A DNA stretch of 47,089 bases from an uncultured Oscillospiraceae bacterium. Its GTDB lineage: Bacteria; Bacillota; Clostridia; Oscillospirales; Oscillospiraceae. The stretch lies in NCBI GenBank assembly GCA_910579965.1, contig CAJTWF010000018.1, positions 1-47,089 of the forward strand, written 5' to 3'. Positions 1-8,064 of this stretch are shown here, piece by piece (positions within the stretch are counted from its first letter, which is position 1; the number at the start of each line of letters is the position of its first letter). The notes under the pieces were generated by a model, which did no database searches, had not been told where the DNA came from, and saw nothing but the letters and a program-made list of their open reading frames with translations. The position numbers and the translations under genes are program-made.

Positions 1-581
1 TGGTCCAGGTTTTCGTCCGCACCCCCAATTGGTATACTTTATCTTACCATTTACAGCAAACCCATATGGAGCAGCAGGCGGAATGCCAGCGTACGCTTTT
101 GCAGGAAATCATCAGCCTGCAGGAGCATCTTACTCAAATGGAGCGTGCTTTGACGAACTACTCCGCCTTCACGCAGAATCAGTCGGACAACATAAGGGAA
201 CAGCTTCAGGAGCTGCAAAATCAATTGATTTTGCACGTTACGGATGCCAAGGCGTCGTCAAAACATCTGGAGCAGCAAATCAACGATTTTCCCGCGGCCA
301 TGCAGGGGACAATCACTGCCAACAGTGATCGCTGTTTGGAAGGCATTGGAAAGATCGTTGCGTCCATATCTGATAGCAACGCTATGCTGTCAAAAAAATC
401 GGAGGAATACCATGCAGCTCTTTCGAGTGGGCTCAGAGTCTTCTCCAAGCAACAGCTTTCTGCGCAATCTGATGGATTTTCCGATTTGGAGGTCCAAATT
501 GCTCAGTTGTATGATCTGCTGAAGTGCATTTGGCTGAGCGATTTGAGCAATTCTCTTGAGGGAATGCTGCCGCCGAAATAA
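1..581 (+). CDS. Coiled-coil protein of the mobile element (5' end outside the window)
   Basis: The frame is open from base 3 to the stop at 579-581, so the gene probably begins left of the window. The first internal ATG is at 66, and no good Shine-Dalgarno sequence precedes it. The visible product is about 190 residues, rich in Gln, Glu, Leu and Ser, with heptad-like spacing in its first 100 residues that suggests coiled coils. I see no signal peptide, membrane segment or catalytic motif. It is the leftmost gene of a rightward gene series. A structural or DNA-transfer accessory role is possible but not shown. I do not recognise the family. Confidence 0.55.
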   Translation, partial: VQVFVRTPNWYTLSYHLQQTHMEQQAECQRTLLQEIISLQEHLTQMERALTNYSAFTQNQSDNIREQLQELQNQLILHVTDAKASSKHLEQQINDFPAAMQGTITANSDRCLEGIGKIVASISDSNAMLSKKSEEYHAALSSGLRVFSKQQLSAQSDGFSDLEVQIAQLYDLLKCIWLSDLSNSLEGMLPPK

Positions 582-684
582 TAAGCGGGCCACAGCGCAA
601 CTGATGCGTGTAGGAGATGAGATGGCAGTCTAAATTTTTTAGAATCTGATTTCACAGATGGTGCGGATATATATTATAACTATG

Positions 685-711
685 GAGCCCCAGGGACATT
701 CCCTGGGGCTC
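685..711 (+). promoter_or_regulatory. Leader hairpin upstream of the DUF932 gene
   Basis: Bases 685-696 pair perfectly with 700-711 (12 bp, 3-base loop CAT). A T-rich stretch and the Shine-Dalgarno GAGGAGG follow, with the start codon at 741. A possible promoter (TTCACA at 651-656 and an A/T-rich -10 near 674-679) lies just upstream. The hairpin would therefore sit inside the leader RNA, where it could act as an attenuator, terminator or 5' stabiliser. Confidence 0.55.
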
Positions 712-740
712 TTAATCTGTTTTTGAGGAGGAAAATAACG

Positions 741-1676
741 ATGCCTGCTAATGTTGAAACTATGTTCTATGCCCGCGAAAAACCCTGGCATGGCCTGGGT
801 ACTGAGGTACAGGAGGCCCCGACATCCGCCGACGCTCTGATCTACGCCGGCCTGGATTGGCTCGTGGAGCAGAAGAATGTCTACACGGAGGACGGTTCCC
901 TGATCTCTGGCTACAGGGTGAACACCCGCAGCACTGACAGTGCCGCCTTGGGAATCGTCTCTGACCGCTACAAAGTGGTGCAGAACGAGGACGCTTTCCA
1001 GTTCACCGATGACCTGCTGGGGGCTGGCGTGACCTATGAGACTGCCGGGGCTTTGCAGGGTGGCCGTAAGGTCTGGATGCTGGCCCGTATGCCCCACCGC
1101 TACATCATTGCCGGGGACGAGATCGCTCCCTACTTGGTGGTGATGAACTCCCATGATGGCAGTTCTGGAATCAAGGTTGCTATGACCCCGATTCGAGTTG
1201 TATGCCAGAACACTCTTAACCTGGCTCTGGACAGTGCCAAGCGCATCTGGACCACCAAGCACACCGAGAATGTCATGCTCCGTGTCCATGAGGCCGAGGA
1301 AACCTTGGGCCTTGCCGAGAAGTACATGGGCGAGTTGGGCCGTGGCATCGACGCTCTGTCCAAGATCAGGCTCACCGATAAGAAGGTGATGGAGTTCATG
1401 CAGGAGTTCTTCCCCGTCACGCTCGATCTGCCGGACGTTCAGCGCAAGAATAATCTGCGGATGCTGGACAACATGAAGGCCCGGTACTGGGAGGCTCCTG
1501 ACCTCTCTAACGTGGGCAGGAATGGCTACCGCTTCGTCAATGCCATCAGCGACTTTGCCACCCATGCTGATCCCATCCGCAAGACCAAGAACTACAACGA
1601 GAATCTGTTCCTTCGCACCGTGGAGGGCAACCCCATGATTGACAGGGCCTACAAGATGGCGCTGGCGGCGGAGTAA
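741..1676 (+). CDS. DUF932 domain protein (phage/plasmid-like protein)
   Basis: This 311-residue protein has the features of the DUF932 / phage-plasmid-like family: an N-terminal ...PWHGLGT... motif, a central QNTLNLAL segment, and a helical C-terminus. The family is common on phages, plasmids and integrative elements, often next to recombination nucleases. Its biochemical role is not established. I chose ATG 741 over an upstream TTG at 723 because GAGGAGG (725-731) is correctly spaced for it. The exonuclease gene follows 13 bases after the stop, so the two are probably co-transcribed. Family assignment is from memory of the motif pattern. Confidence 0.8.
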   Translation: MPANVETMFYAREKPWHGLGTEVQEAPTSADALIYAGLDWLVEQKNVYTEDGSLISGYRVNTRSTDSAALGIVSDRYKVVQNEDAFQFTDDLLGAGVTYETAGALQGGRKVWMLARMPHRYIIAGDEIAPYLVVMNSHDGSSGIKVAMTPIRVVCQNTLNLALDSAKRIWTTKHTENVMLRVHEAEETLGLAEKYMGELGRGIDALSKIRLTDKKVMEFMQEFFPVTLDLPDVQRKNNLRMLDNMKARYWEAPDLSNVGRNGYRFVNAISDFATHADPIRKTKNYNENLFLRTVEGNPMIDRAYKMALAAE

Positions 1677-1689
1677 AGGAGGAGAACAA

Positions 1690-2634
1690 ATGTCTGCAAA
1701 AATTCTTGTTTCTACGGAAGGTATGTCCTATGAGGAATGGCTTGAATACCGCAGGAAAGGCATCGGCGGCTCAGACGCCTCCGTGGTATGCGGGATCAAC
1801 CGATATAAGTCTCCTGTGGAGCTGTGGCTGGATAAGACAGGCCAGATCCCGCCCCAGGAGGCCGGGGAAGCTGCCTACTGGGGGACGCAGTTGGAAACCT
1901 TCGTTCGGGCCGAGTTCACCAAGCGTACCGGGATCGAGGTCACTCGCAGGAGCGAACTTCTCCAGAGCGAGGAATACCCTTTCATGCTCGCCAATCTGGA
2001 CGGTATCTGTGAAGTGCCAGATGTCGGTACTTGCATCTTCGAGGCCAAGACCGCTTCGGCTTACAAGGTCGGCGAGTGGGAAGATGCGATCCCGGATGAG
2101 TACGCGCTCCAGCTTGCCCACTATATGGCCGTGACCGGATATGCCGGGGCCTACATCGCCGTCCTGATTGGCGGCAACACCTTCAAATGGAAGTTTGTGG
2201 AACGCGACGAGGAACTGATCTCTATGCTCATTGAACTGGAATCGGCCTTCTGGAACCATGTGCAGGACTGCACTCCCCCGCCGCTGGATGGCTCCGATGC
2301 TTCTGCCAAGTTCCTTGCCGAACGTTTCCACGACAGTATCCCCAAGTCCCACATCACCCTGCCCGACACCGCCGCTGATCTGCTGGCTCAGTATGATGAA
2401 GCCTGTGAGCAGTTGGAGATCGTTACTGAGCGAAAGCAGAAGGCCGAGAATCTTCTGAAAGAGATGATGGGAGAGAACGAAGTGGGAACTGCTGGTGAGC
2501 GGGTTATCACCTGGAAGAGTGTGTCCCAGGAGCGGTTGGACAGCAAAACCTTGAAGGCCGAGCATCCTGCCCTCTGTAAGAAGTACACCAATAAAACATC
2601 GTACCGCCGCTTCACGATCAAGGCGGTAAGCTAA
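1690..2634 (+). CDS. YqaJ-type viral recombinase / lambda-exonuclease-like nuclease
   Basis: The 315-residue protein shows the YqaJ/PD-(D/E)XK exonuclease signature: GIGGSDAS (residues 24-31), WGTQLE (64-69), an Asp in LANLDG (D104), the E-x-K pair in FEAKTAS (E118, K120) and a following Gln in QLAHYM (Q141). Such enzymes resect one strand of double-stranded DNA so that an annealing protein can recombine the ends. The C-terminal third (about 230-290) is predicted helical. ATG 1690 is preceded by AAAGGAGGAG. The next gene starts 15 bases after the stop, consistent with an exonuclease/annealing-protein pair on the element. Confidence 0.88.
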   Translation: MSAKILVSTEGMSYEEWLEYRRKGIGGSDASVVCGINRYKSPVELWLDKTGQIPPQEAGEAAYWGTQLETFVRAEFTKRTGIEVTRRSELLQSEEYPFMLANLDGICEVPDVGTCIFEAKTASAYKVGEWEDAIPDEYALQLAHYMAVTGYAGAYIAVLIGGNTFKWKFVERDEELISMLIELESAFWNHVQDCTPPPLDGSDASAKFLAERFHDSIPKSHITLPDTAADLLAQYDEACEQLEIVTERKQKAENLLKEMMGENEVGTAGERVITWKSVSQERLDSKTLKAEHPALCKKYTNKTSYRRFTIKAVS

Positions 2635-2649
2635 ACGAGGAGGTCTATC

Positions 2650-3438
2650 ATGGACAACACGAAACTCAAGGGCCGTATGAGCGGCAAGGTGCAGGAGTTA
2701 CAGCAGCCCGCTGAAAATCAAAATATCACTGTGACCTCTGCGCCGGAAACCACTCTGGCCCCGGTGGATTCCACCTATCTGGCCTTGACGAACAATGCCC
2801 TTGAAATCATCCGGTCCAATTTGAAGAGCCAGCCGCTGACCTTGGACCTGTTCGATCTGGTCAAGTCCCCGTCCGGCGGTTCCACGGTGTTTGAGGTGCC
2901 GGGGTTGGCAGGGAACGAGGCTGCCATGGATCTGACGGGTATTGTGCTGGACTACACCACGCCCCGGGCCTATTGGGATACCCCCGACCCGGTGGAGGGG
3001 ACGCCCCCTGTCTGCATGAGCCAGAACAGCATCATTTCCCACGATGGAAAATCTTGCGCCATGTGTCCCTACAACGACATCGGTTCCAAGGATGGAGATA
3101 GCAATGCCAAAGCCTGTAAGGAATCGGTTCTGCTGTTCCTGCTGCGGCCCAATAGCATCATCCCTCTGCTGGTTCGTGTTCCTGTCACCAGCAAGCCCCG
3201 GTTCCTGAAATACTCCACCCGGCTCCTGAGTACCCTGACGCCGATCTCCAGCGTGGTCACGAAGATCACCTTGGAGAAGGCCACCAGCAAACAGGGTAAA
3301 CCCTACGCCTTGTTCAACTTCCAGACAGTTAGCACGCTCAGCCCGGAGGAAGCTGCTCAGGCCAAGGCGTTCGGGCAGCAGTTCATGGAGATCGTGAACG
3401 CCGCCCAGATGGTGCCGGAGCTGGCGCAGGCCAGCTAA
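2650..3438 (+). CDS. Four-cysteine protein next to the exonuclease, possible ssDNA-binding or annealing partner
   Basis: This 262-residue protein has four cysteines (C122, C136, C139, C156) arranged as one Cys, then CxxC, then one Cys, which could bind zinc. A beta-rich segment follows (about 158-235). I recall similar cysteine-bearing proteins beside phage-type recombination genes, but I cannot name a family with certainty. Placement directly after the YqaJ exonuclease, behind an AGGAGG Shine-Dalgarno, suggests a single-strand DNA-binding or annealing role; this is inference from context. The first 40 residues look disordered. A DNA-binding assay or structure prediction would settle the fold. 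Confidence 0.55.
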   Translation: MDNTKLKGRMSGKVQELQQPAENQNITVTSAPETTLAPVDSTYLALTNNALEIIRSNLKSQPLTLDLFDLVKSPSGGSTVFEVPGLAGNEAAMDLTGIVLDYTTPRAYWDTPDPVEGTPPVCMSQNSIISHDGKSCAMCPYNDIGSKDGDSNAKACKESVLLFLLRPNSIIPLLVRVPVTSKPRFLKYSTRLLSTLTPISSVVTKITLEKATSKQGKPYALFNFQTVSTLSPEEAAQAKAFGQQFMEIVNAAQMVPELAQAS

Positions 3439-3454
3439 GACAGGATGCGCTATG

Positions 3455-3496
3455 ATGGCCCGGTGTCCCTGCCTTGCGGCGGGGATGCCGGGTCAT
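3455..3496 (+). promoter_or_regulatory. 19-bp leader hairpin with G-U pairs
   Basis: Bases 3455-3473 pair with 3478-3496 without a single mismatch. Four of the 19 pairs are G-U if the plus strand is transcribed, around a TTGC tetraloop. G-U pairs are tolerated in RNA but not in a DNA cruciform, so this points to a plus-strand RNA structure. It lies between the four-cysteine gene and the next start (3517), just before TTTTGGAGGA. Confidence 0.6.
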
Positions 3497-3516
3497 TTAC
3501 TTTTGGAGGAATCTCT

Positions 3517-4065
3517 ATGAATTATAGTGAGTTGAAACAAATCTTCCGGGAACTGAAAGCCACTGCTCCCAGGGATGACCTGACAGCGCACATTATTTTC
3601 ACGGAAGATAGCTTTGGCAAGCCCTATCCGCTGTTGAGCCGCACCTATCGTATTTCCAGTGACAACAAGGTTTTCTGGTCCAATATGGGAGGTTATTCTA
3701 TCTTCGCCTGCTGTCTGGACAAGACCTCCGATCAGGGTGTCCGACTGGACTGGTGCATGGCTGAGGAAGGGAATCATGGCGGCTGGAAGGTGGAGGATTG
3801 CTACATCTTAGAACGGATGCGGGATGCAGTAACAATTTCCCGCGCCGAGCGAACAGAGCAGGGCGATGGGACTGTCTGCTATTTCTTCGGCGATACCTGC
3901 ATCCGGGTTCGTGAATCTCGGAAGAACGGGAAAATCAAGCTGGAGCCGGTGAGAGGAGATCAGGTCGACGGCGGTGAGTGGGTGGAGTTGTCTATTGACC
4001 GGGTATATGGCTACTGTACCCTGTTGGAGCAGCATCTTAATAGGAAGGAAAGGAACCCGAAATGA
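3517..4065 (+). CDS. Hypothetical element protein (possibly DUF4313-like)
   Basis: The product has 182 residues, with an N-terminal helix, then beta-rich sequence containing DWCMAEEG and GWKVEDCYIL. I have a weak memory of such sequence in the DUF4313 family of mobile-element proteins; treat that as unverified. ATG 3517 was chosen because GGAGGA precedes it at 3505-3510, whereas the upstream in-frame ATG (3445) lies before the leader hairpin. The stop overlaps the next start (ATGA at 4062-4065), indicating translational coupling. No catalytic motif is evident. Confidence 0.6.
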   Translation: MNYSELKQIFRELKATAPRDDLTAHIIFTEDSFGKPYPLLSRTYRISSDNKVFWSNMGGYSIFACCLDKTSDQGVRLDWCMAEEGNHGGWKVEDCYILERMRDAVTISRAERTEQGDGTVCYFFGDTCIRVRESRKNGKIKLEPVRGDQVDGGEWVELSIDRVYGYCTLLEQHLNRKERNPK

Positions 4066-4262
4066 AGATTGGTGATTCTGTTTATACGCCCCGCTTCTGC
4101 ACGGTTCGGATCAATGCTATCTTTGAGAATGAGGCGGAGGCCCGTGCTGCTGGATTCTGCGAGCCGACTTACTACGAAGGCGATCACGTTATCTTGGGGA
4201 AGGTTCTGGATATGTATAGTATGGAGTTCGCCGCCGTTCCCAAAGGAGCGAACCATGAGTAA
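4062..4262 (+). CDS. Small hypothetical protein, 66 residues
   Basis: It starts in an ATGA overlap with the upstream gene, behind AGGAAAGGA. It ends 8 bases inside the next gene, so it is part of a tightly coupled run of tiny genes. The product opens MKIGDSVYTP and is mixed alpha/beta, with DHVILGKVLD in the second half. I do not recognise a family. Reality as a gene is supported by the overlaps at both ends and codon use like its neighbours. Confidence 0.6.
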   Translation: MKIGDSVYTPRFCTVRINAIFENEAEARAAGFCEPTYYEGDHVILGKVLDMYSMEFAAVPKGANHE

Positions 4263-4455
4263 GATTCACAGGGTCAGTCCAGAGCAGTTGCTATCTGTGA
4301 TAGACCGCCGCGCCCCGCTGGGGCTGTTTGTGACAAGGGAAGGCCGTACATGGGTTGCGGTGGATAACGCCTCTGGGGACGCATGGACGGAAGAGTTCTC
4401 CCGGAAGCGTCAGGCCGTCCGATGGCTGCGAGGTAAGTTTGAGGTGTGCGGGTGA
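4255..4455 (+). CDS. Small hypothetical protein, 66 residues
   Basis: ATG 4255 follows AAAGGAGCG and overlaps the end of the previous gene by 8 bases. The product (opening MSKIHRVSPE) has a short beta-rich core, with TREGRTWVAVDN near its middle, and a basic C-terminal helix. The stop at 4453-4455 overlaps the next start (GTGA). No known domain is recognised. It belongs to the same coupled cluster as its neighbours. Confidence 0.6.
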   Translation: MSKIHRVSPEQLLSVIDRRAPLGLFVTREGRTWVAVDNASGDAWTEEFSRKRQAVRWLRGKFEVCG

Positions 4456-4619
4456 AATACTGCGTCTACATTACCGAGCTGCACTATGGCAGCGTCCACG
4501 TCGAGGCGGACAGTGGCGATGAGGCTATCAAGAAGGCCCGTATGCTGTACGAGCATGGTCAAGTTGTCTGGCACGATGGGGAACTGGAAGATTTGACCCC
4601 GAAGGAGGAAGTTGTATGA
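4452..4619 (+). CDS. Small DpnD/PcfM-like protein, 55 residues
   Basis: This gene begins with GTG at 4452, overlapping the previous stop, and ends with TGA at 4617-4619, overlapping the next ATG (4616). The product opens MKYCVYITELHYGSVHVEAD and continues with a DEAIKKAR helix. That pattern (a beta strand, a VEADSxDEA segment, then a helix) resembles the DpnD/PcfM C-terminal domain carried by many Gram-positive mobile elements. Function is unknown. Start and stop overlaps on both sides support the gene despite its size. Confidence 0.6.
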   Translation: MKYCVYITELHYGSVHVEADSGDEAIKKARMLYEHGQVVWHDGELEDLTPKEEVV

Positions 4620-4801
4620 GTAAGGTTGTAGTCGCCCGTCCGGTGGGTGGGATCACACTCAACAGTACGTTGGAGTTCCTTCTTGATGACAGCGGCGCGG
4701 TCAGAGTGTTCGACAGCGAGGAACAGGCACGGAAGTTTCTGATGGATGCCAGAGTTGACCCAGAGGAATTACAGCACATGAAGTTCATGGAAAACGAATG
4801 A
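4616..4801 (+). CDS. Small hypothetical protein, 61 residues
   Basis: It overlaps the previous gene by four bases (ATGA), with AAGGAGGAAG just upstream as Shine-Dalgarno. The product begins MSKVVVARPVGGI, has two predicted strands (TLEFLLDD, AVRVFDS) and a helix (EEQARKFLMDA). The shape is small alpha/beta, with no cysteine and no charge cluster. The family is not recognised. The DUF3846-like gene follows 13 bases later. Confidence 0.6.
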   Translation: MSKVVVARPVGGITLNSTLEFLLDDSGAVRVFDSEEQARKFLMDARVDPEELQHMKFMENE

Positions 4802-4814
4802 GGGGGATGTTGCT

Positions 4815-5189
4815 ATGCGTGTGTTAGTAGTTGAACCTGAGCGCAGGCCGGAAGCGAGGGAGATCGACGGCTCCCTCCACACAATGCAGGGTATCGTGGG
4901 CGGCTTGATTCAGCCTGTGTACCCGTTCGATGATCCTGTTGCTCTGGTCTGCAATGACGAGGGAAAACTAATGAATCTCCCAGCCAACCGGGGACTGAGG
5001 GACAAGGATGGTCAGATATACGATATTATATTCGGGACCTTCTTCTTGTGTGGTGTTCCCGCCGACAGTGACCACTTCACCAGTCTGACCCCGGAGCAGA
5101 TCAAGACGTACCAGGAGAAGTTCTACACCCCCGAAATGTTCTGGGGCATGGATGGCCGTATCGTCTGCCTGCCGCTGGAGGTCGATTAA
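4815..5189 (+). CDS. DUF3846-like protein
   Basis: The 124-residue product fits the DUF3846 pattern: an N-terminal MRVLVVEP strand, a segment around LHTMQGIVGGLIQPVYPF, an acidic-glycine turn (CNDEGKLMNLPANR) and a short C-terminal extension. DUF3846 proteins are frequent on conjugative elements and phages of Firmicutes. No activity is known. It closes a run of very small genes from 4062. A hairpin (5207-5233) follows the stop, so the run probably ends or is attenuated here. Confidence 0.75.
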   Translation: MRVLVVEPERRPEAREIDGSLHTMQGIVGGLIQPVYPFDDPVALVCNDEGKLMNLPANRGLRDKDGQIYDIIFGTFFLCGVPADSDHFTSLTPEQIKTYQEKFYTPEMFWGMDGRIVCLPLEVD

Positions 5190-5206
5190 GCAAACTTATC
5201 TATGAA

Positions 5207-5233
5207 GGAATCCCTTGTGCCGCAGGGGATTCC
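5207..5233 (+). promoter_or_regulatory. Hairpin between the DUF3846-like gene and the sigma-like gene
   Basis: Bases 5207-5216 pair with 5224-5233 (10 bp, one G-U, loop GTGCCGC), followed by a T-rich stretch and then GGAG and the ATG at 5267. It could be a terminator for the small-gene run or a leader structure for the next gene. Confidence 0.5.
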
Positions 5234-5266
5234 CTCTCATTTTACTAATTGATTGGAGTGATAAAT

Positions 5267-5773
5267 ATGAGGGCCTTGCGTCCTATGACACAGGAGGAAC
5301 GAGAGTTTGCGGAGCAGCACCACAATATGGTCATTGATTATCTCCGCTACAGGCGTCTCCCGATGGATGATTTCTATGACATTGTGATTTTCGGGTATCT
5401 CTCTGCTGTGCAGCAGTATTTCCGCAATCCTCCGGCTAACGTGGAGTTCAAGGCGATGGCGTTCCGGGCCATGAAGGATTCCGTTCTCCGGGAGAGTGAA
5501 TACCATGCCCGTGCCAAACGCTGCGGTATCACTGTGGGCCTGGACGATGCTGAGCTTACAGACCACAGACAGGATACCGGGCAGCAAATTGAGGGCAAGG
5601 TCCTTCTGGAACAGGCCGCAGGCGCAGCCACGCCAAAAGAGGCGAAAATCATCGGCTTTCTGCTGGATGGCTTTGCGCTGCATGAGGCCGCACGGCTTTT
5701 GAAGATGCCAAGGGCTGCCGCTGAAAGCTGTATGGAAGGCTTTTGCTGCCGAGCCAGAGCGGCTATTGGGTAA
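5267..5773 (+). CDS. Sigma-70-like / DNA-binding protein of the element
   Basis: The 168-residue protein resembles a short, divergent sigma factor. Its N-terminal half has a region-2-like helical block (FYDIVIFGYLSAVQQYF, then FRAMKDSVLRE). Its C-terminal half has a helix-turn-helix-like block (AKIIGFLLDGFALHEAARLL) reminiscent of region 4. ATG 5267 follows TTGGAG at a proper distance; an upstream TTG at 5249 is less likely. It may direct transcription of element genes, but the sequence alone does not prove sigma activity. A simple HTH regulator is the alternative. Confidence 0.55.
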   Translation: MRALRPMTQEEREFAEQHHNMVIDYLRYRRLPMDDFYDIVIFGYLSAVQQYFRNPPANVEFKAMAFRAMKDSVLRESEYHARAKRCGITVGLDDAELTDHRQDTGQQIEGKVLLEQAAGAATPKEAKIIGFLLDGFALHEAARLLKMPRAAAESCMEGFCCRARAAIG

Positions 5774-5789
5774 ACTGGGAGGTTTGATT

Positions 5790-5993
5790 ATGATAGTCAA
5801 GGCATACATCCATAGCCTGAAAGACCATGAGTATGACCGCCATGTGCCGGGCGAGGCCGAGATCATCCGGCAGATCGGAAACAACCTGTATCTGGCCGAG
5901 GTCAACGGTGTCCGGTGTACGGCGATTTTCAACTTCTTCACCGGGGCCTATTACGTTGACGATGTTTACGGCATCGTGAAGGAGGCCGTCTGA
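5790..5993 (+). CDS. Small hypothetical protein upstream of the ligase, 67 residues
   Basis: ATG 5790 is preceded by CTGGGAGG. The product (opening MIVKAYIHSLKDHEYDRHV) has three predicted strands, ending with FNFFTGAYYVDDVYG. It contains an AIFNFF core and no known catalytic motif. Its stop lies one base before the ligase ATG (5995), and the Shine-Dalgarno AAGGAGG for the ligase sits within its last codons, so the two are translationally linked. Confidence 0.6.
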   Translation: MIVKAYIHSLKDHEYDRHVPGEAEIIRQIGNNLYLAEVNGVRCTAIFNFFTGAYYVDDVYGIVKEAV

Positions 5994-5994
5994 A

Positions 5995-8043
5995 ATGAAG
6001 CAGTACATTTTCAAGAAGAAAATGCAGAAAAAACAGTCAAGATCCGATGGTGCCAGCGTTCAGCGTATCGCTGAATTGACCGCAACGCTCAATCGCTATC
6101 GGCATGAATACTACAATCTCGCAAAGCCCAGCGTGTCCGATGCGGTCTACGACAGACTCTTTGACGAGCTGGCAGCGTTGGAGCAGAAAACGGGGATCGT
6201 CCTCAGCAACTCCCCCACGCAGACGGTAGGCTATACTCCTGTGAGCGCACTACGGAAGGTCAGGCACACGATTCCGCTCCTGAGCATGGACAAGACAAAA
6301 CAGGCCGATGATCTGGTTTCCATGTTGGCTGTTGCTCATGCTCTGCTCATGCTGAAGCTGGACGGCCTGACCGTCAAACTCTGCTATGAAAACGGCAAAC
6401 TGGTCGAGGCATCCACCCGTGGAGATGGTGAGGTCGGCGAGGATGTGACCCACAACATCCCAGCGTTTTGTAATGTTCCGCTGAAGATCCCCCACAAAGG
6501 AAAACTCACAATCACAGGAGAGGGCCTGATTCATACTGACGACTTTGAGCAGATGAAGGACACCGAGGACAAGGAAATCAAAAATGCCCGGAATCTGGCT
6601 GCCGGCTCTATTCGGCTGCTAGATCCGTCCGTCTGTGAGGATCGCCATATCTACTTCTATGCCTTCAACGTCATTGAGGGCATGGATACCCTTGGCGGCA
6701 ATACAGACAGCCGAGGATGGCTGCTGGAAGATTTGGAGTCTCTTGGTTTTGAGGTCTGCCCCTTTGTGCGTATGTCAAAAGGCGCATCCCAGACAGAGGC
6801 GGAAAGCAAAATCCAACATCTGAGGTCCATCGCCAATATCGAAAAGTTGCCCATTGACGGGATCGTGCTGCGCTATGACAGCATTTCCTATTCCAAAACG
6901 CTGGGGAGGACAGGCCACCACTACAAGGACGGCATCGCGTTCAAGTTTGAGGACGATATGTTGGAAACTGTTTTCCGCTCCATTGAGTGGACACCCAGCC
7001 GTTCCGGGGAAATTGCACCTGTAGCACTGTTTGATCCCATGGAGATCGACGGCTGCACCGTGTCAAGGGCCAGCCTGCACAATCTGTCCTTTATCAAGGA
7101 ACTGGAACTGCATCCGGGCTGCCGTATCCTCGTTTCCAAGCGCAACATGATAATTCCACACATTGAGGAAAATCTTGACCGTGGCCGTTATGCTCCCAGC
7201 TTGATTCCGAAACGGTGTCCCTGCTGTGGGAAGCCTACGAGAATTTATGCCCGTTCTGGCGGTAAGGGTGGACAAGTGGCAACGCTCCACTGTGATAATC
7301 CCGACTGTGGCAATCAGACACTTCGCAAGTTTGTCCACTTCGCTGGGAAGAAGGCTATGGATATTTCCGGTATTTCAGAAGCAGTCCTGGATAAGTTTAT
7401 TTCCAATGGATTCCTGACCACATATCAGGACCTTTACCACCTGGATAGATACCGCAATCAAATCATACACATGGATGGCTTCGGTGTTAAGTCCTATGAA
7501 AAGTTGCAGAAGTCCATCGACGTCAACAGAAAAACGACTTTCGCACGGTATCTGGTGGCTATGGACATCCCCATGATTGGAAGGACCGCAAGCAGAGCGT
7601 TGGACAACTACTTTGGCGGTAATTTGGATGCGTTTGAGAAAGCAGCGATAAGCGGCTTTGACTTTACCACATTGCCGGACTTCGGCGCAACTCTGAGCGG
7701 AAACATTCACGATTGGTTTCAAATTCCAGAAAATCTTGAACTGTGGAGGACCCTTCGGGGAGAATTTGACTTTGAAAAAAGAAAGGACGTTTCTATTATG
7801 GAAAACAAAAAGAATCCCTTTGGCGGCTGCACCATCGTTGCTACGGGCAAGCTGGAACACTTCACCCGTGACAGCATCAACAGCAAGATCATCAGCCTCG
7901 GTGCCACCGCTGGTAGCTCCGTGACTCGCAAGACCAGCTACCTCATTTGCGGGGAGAAGCCCGGGAGCAAGCTCACCAAGGCCCGGGAATTGGGTATCCC
8001 CGTTCTGACCGAGCAGGAGTTTCTTTCTATGATCTCCGCTTAA
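5995..8043 (+). CDS. ligA: NAD-dependent DNA ligase (element-borne copy)
   Basis: The 682-residue protein has the full LigA layout. An N-terminal Ia-like helical part (HEYYNLAKPSVSDAVYDRLF) is followed by the adenylation lysine in KLDG (K121) and a downstream TRGDGEVGEDVT motif. Then come an OB region, a four-cysteine zinc finger (CPCCG and CDNPDCG), helix-hairpin-helix repeats and a C-terminal BRCT domain (about 605-682). It would seal nicks using NAD+. The sequence is more divergent than a housekeeping LigA: the family's HxxPMLSL segment reads HTIPLLSM. It is therefore read as a mobile-element copy serving element replication or recombination. The chromosomal ligA is not in this window. Confidence 0.9.
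   Translation: MKQYIFKKKMQKKQSRSDGASVQRIAELTATLNRYRHEYYNLAKPSVSDAVYDRLFDELAALEQKTGIVLSNSPTQTVGYTPVSALRKVRHTIPLLSMDKTKQADDLVSMLAVAHALLMLKLDGLTVKLCYENGKLVEASTRGDGEVGEDVTHNIPAFCNVPLKIPHKGKLTITGEGLIHTDDFEQMKDTEDKEIKNARNLAAGSIRLLDPSVCEDRHIYFYAFNVIEGMDTLGGNTDSRGWLLEDLESLGFEVCPFVRMSKGASQTEAESKIQHLRSIANIEKLPIDGIVLRYDSISYSKTLGRTGHHYKDGIAFKFEDDMLETVFRSIEWTPSRSGEIAPVALFDPMEIDGCTVSRASLHNLSFIKELELHPGCRILVSKRNMIIPHIEENLDRGRYAPSLIPKRCPCCGKPTRIYARSGGKGGQVATLHCDNPDCGNQTLRKFVHFAGKKAMDISGISEAVLDKFISNGFLTTYQDLYHLDRYRNQIIHMDGFGVKSYEKLQKSIDVNRKTTFARYLVAMDIPMIGRTASRALDNYFGGNLDAFEKAAISGFDFTTLPDFGATLSGNIHDWFQIPENLELWRTLRGEFDFEKRKDVSIMENKKNPFGGCTIVATGKLEHFTRDSINSKIISLGATAGSSVTRKTSYLICGEKPGSKLTKARELGIPVLTEQEFLSMISA
7798..8043 (+). 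other. Possible internal start producing a stand-alone BRCT domain
   Basis: Within the ligase gene, ATG 7798 is preceded by AAAGGA (7782-7787) at about 10 bases. This would give an 81-residue product opening MENKKNPFGG, almost exactly the BRCT domain. The coincidence of a good Shine-Dalgarno with a domain boundary is suggestive; no direct proof is available. Confidence 0.35.
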
Positions 8044-8064
8044 GTGGAGGAATCGAATGCTGAT

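Noticed and set aside
639..1565. Minus-strand frame opposite the DUF932 gene
   Set aside because: It has no Shine-Dalgarno and no motifs. The plus-strand gene has correct spacing and a recognisable family pattern.
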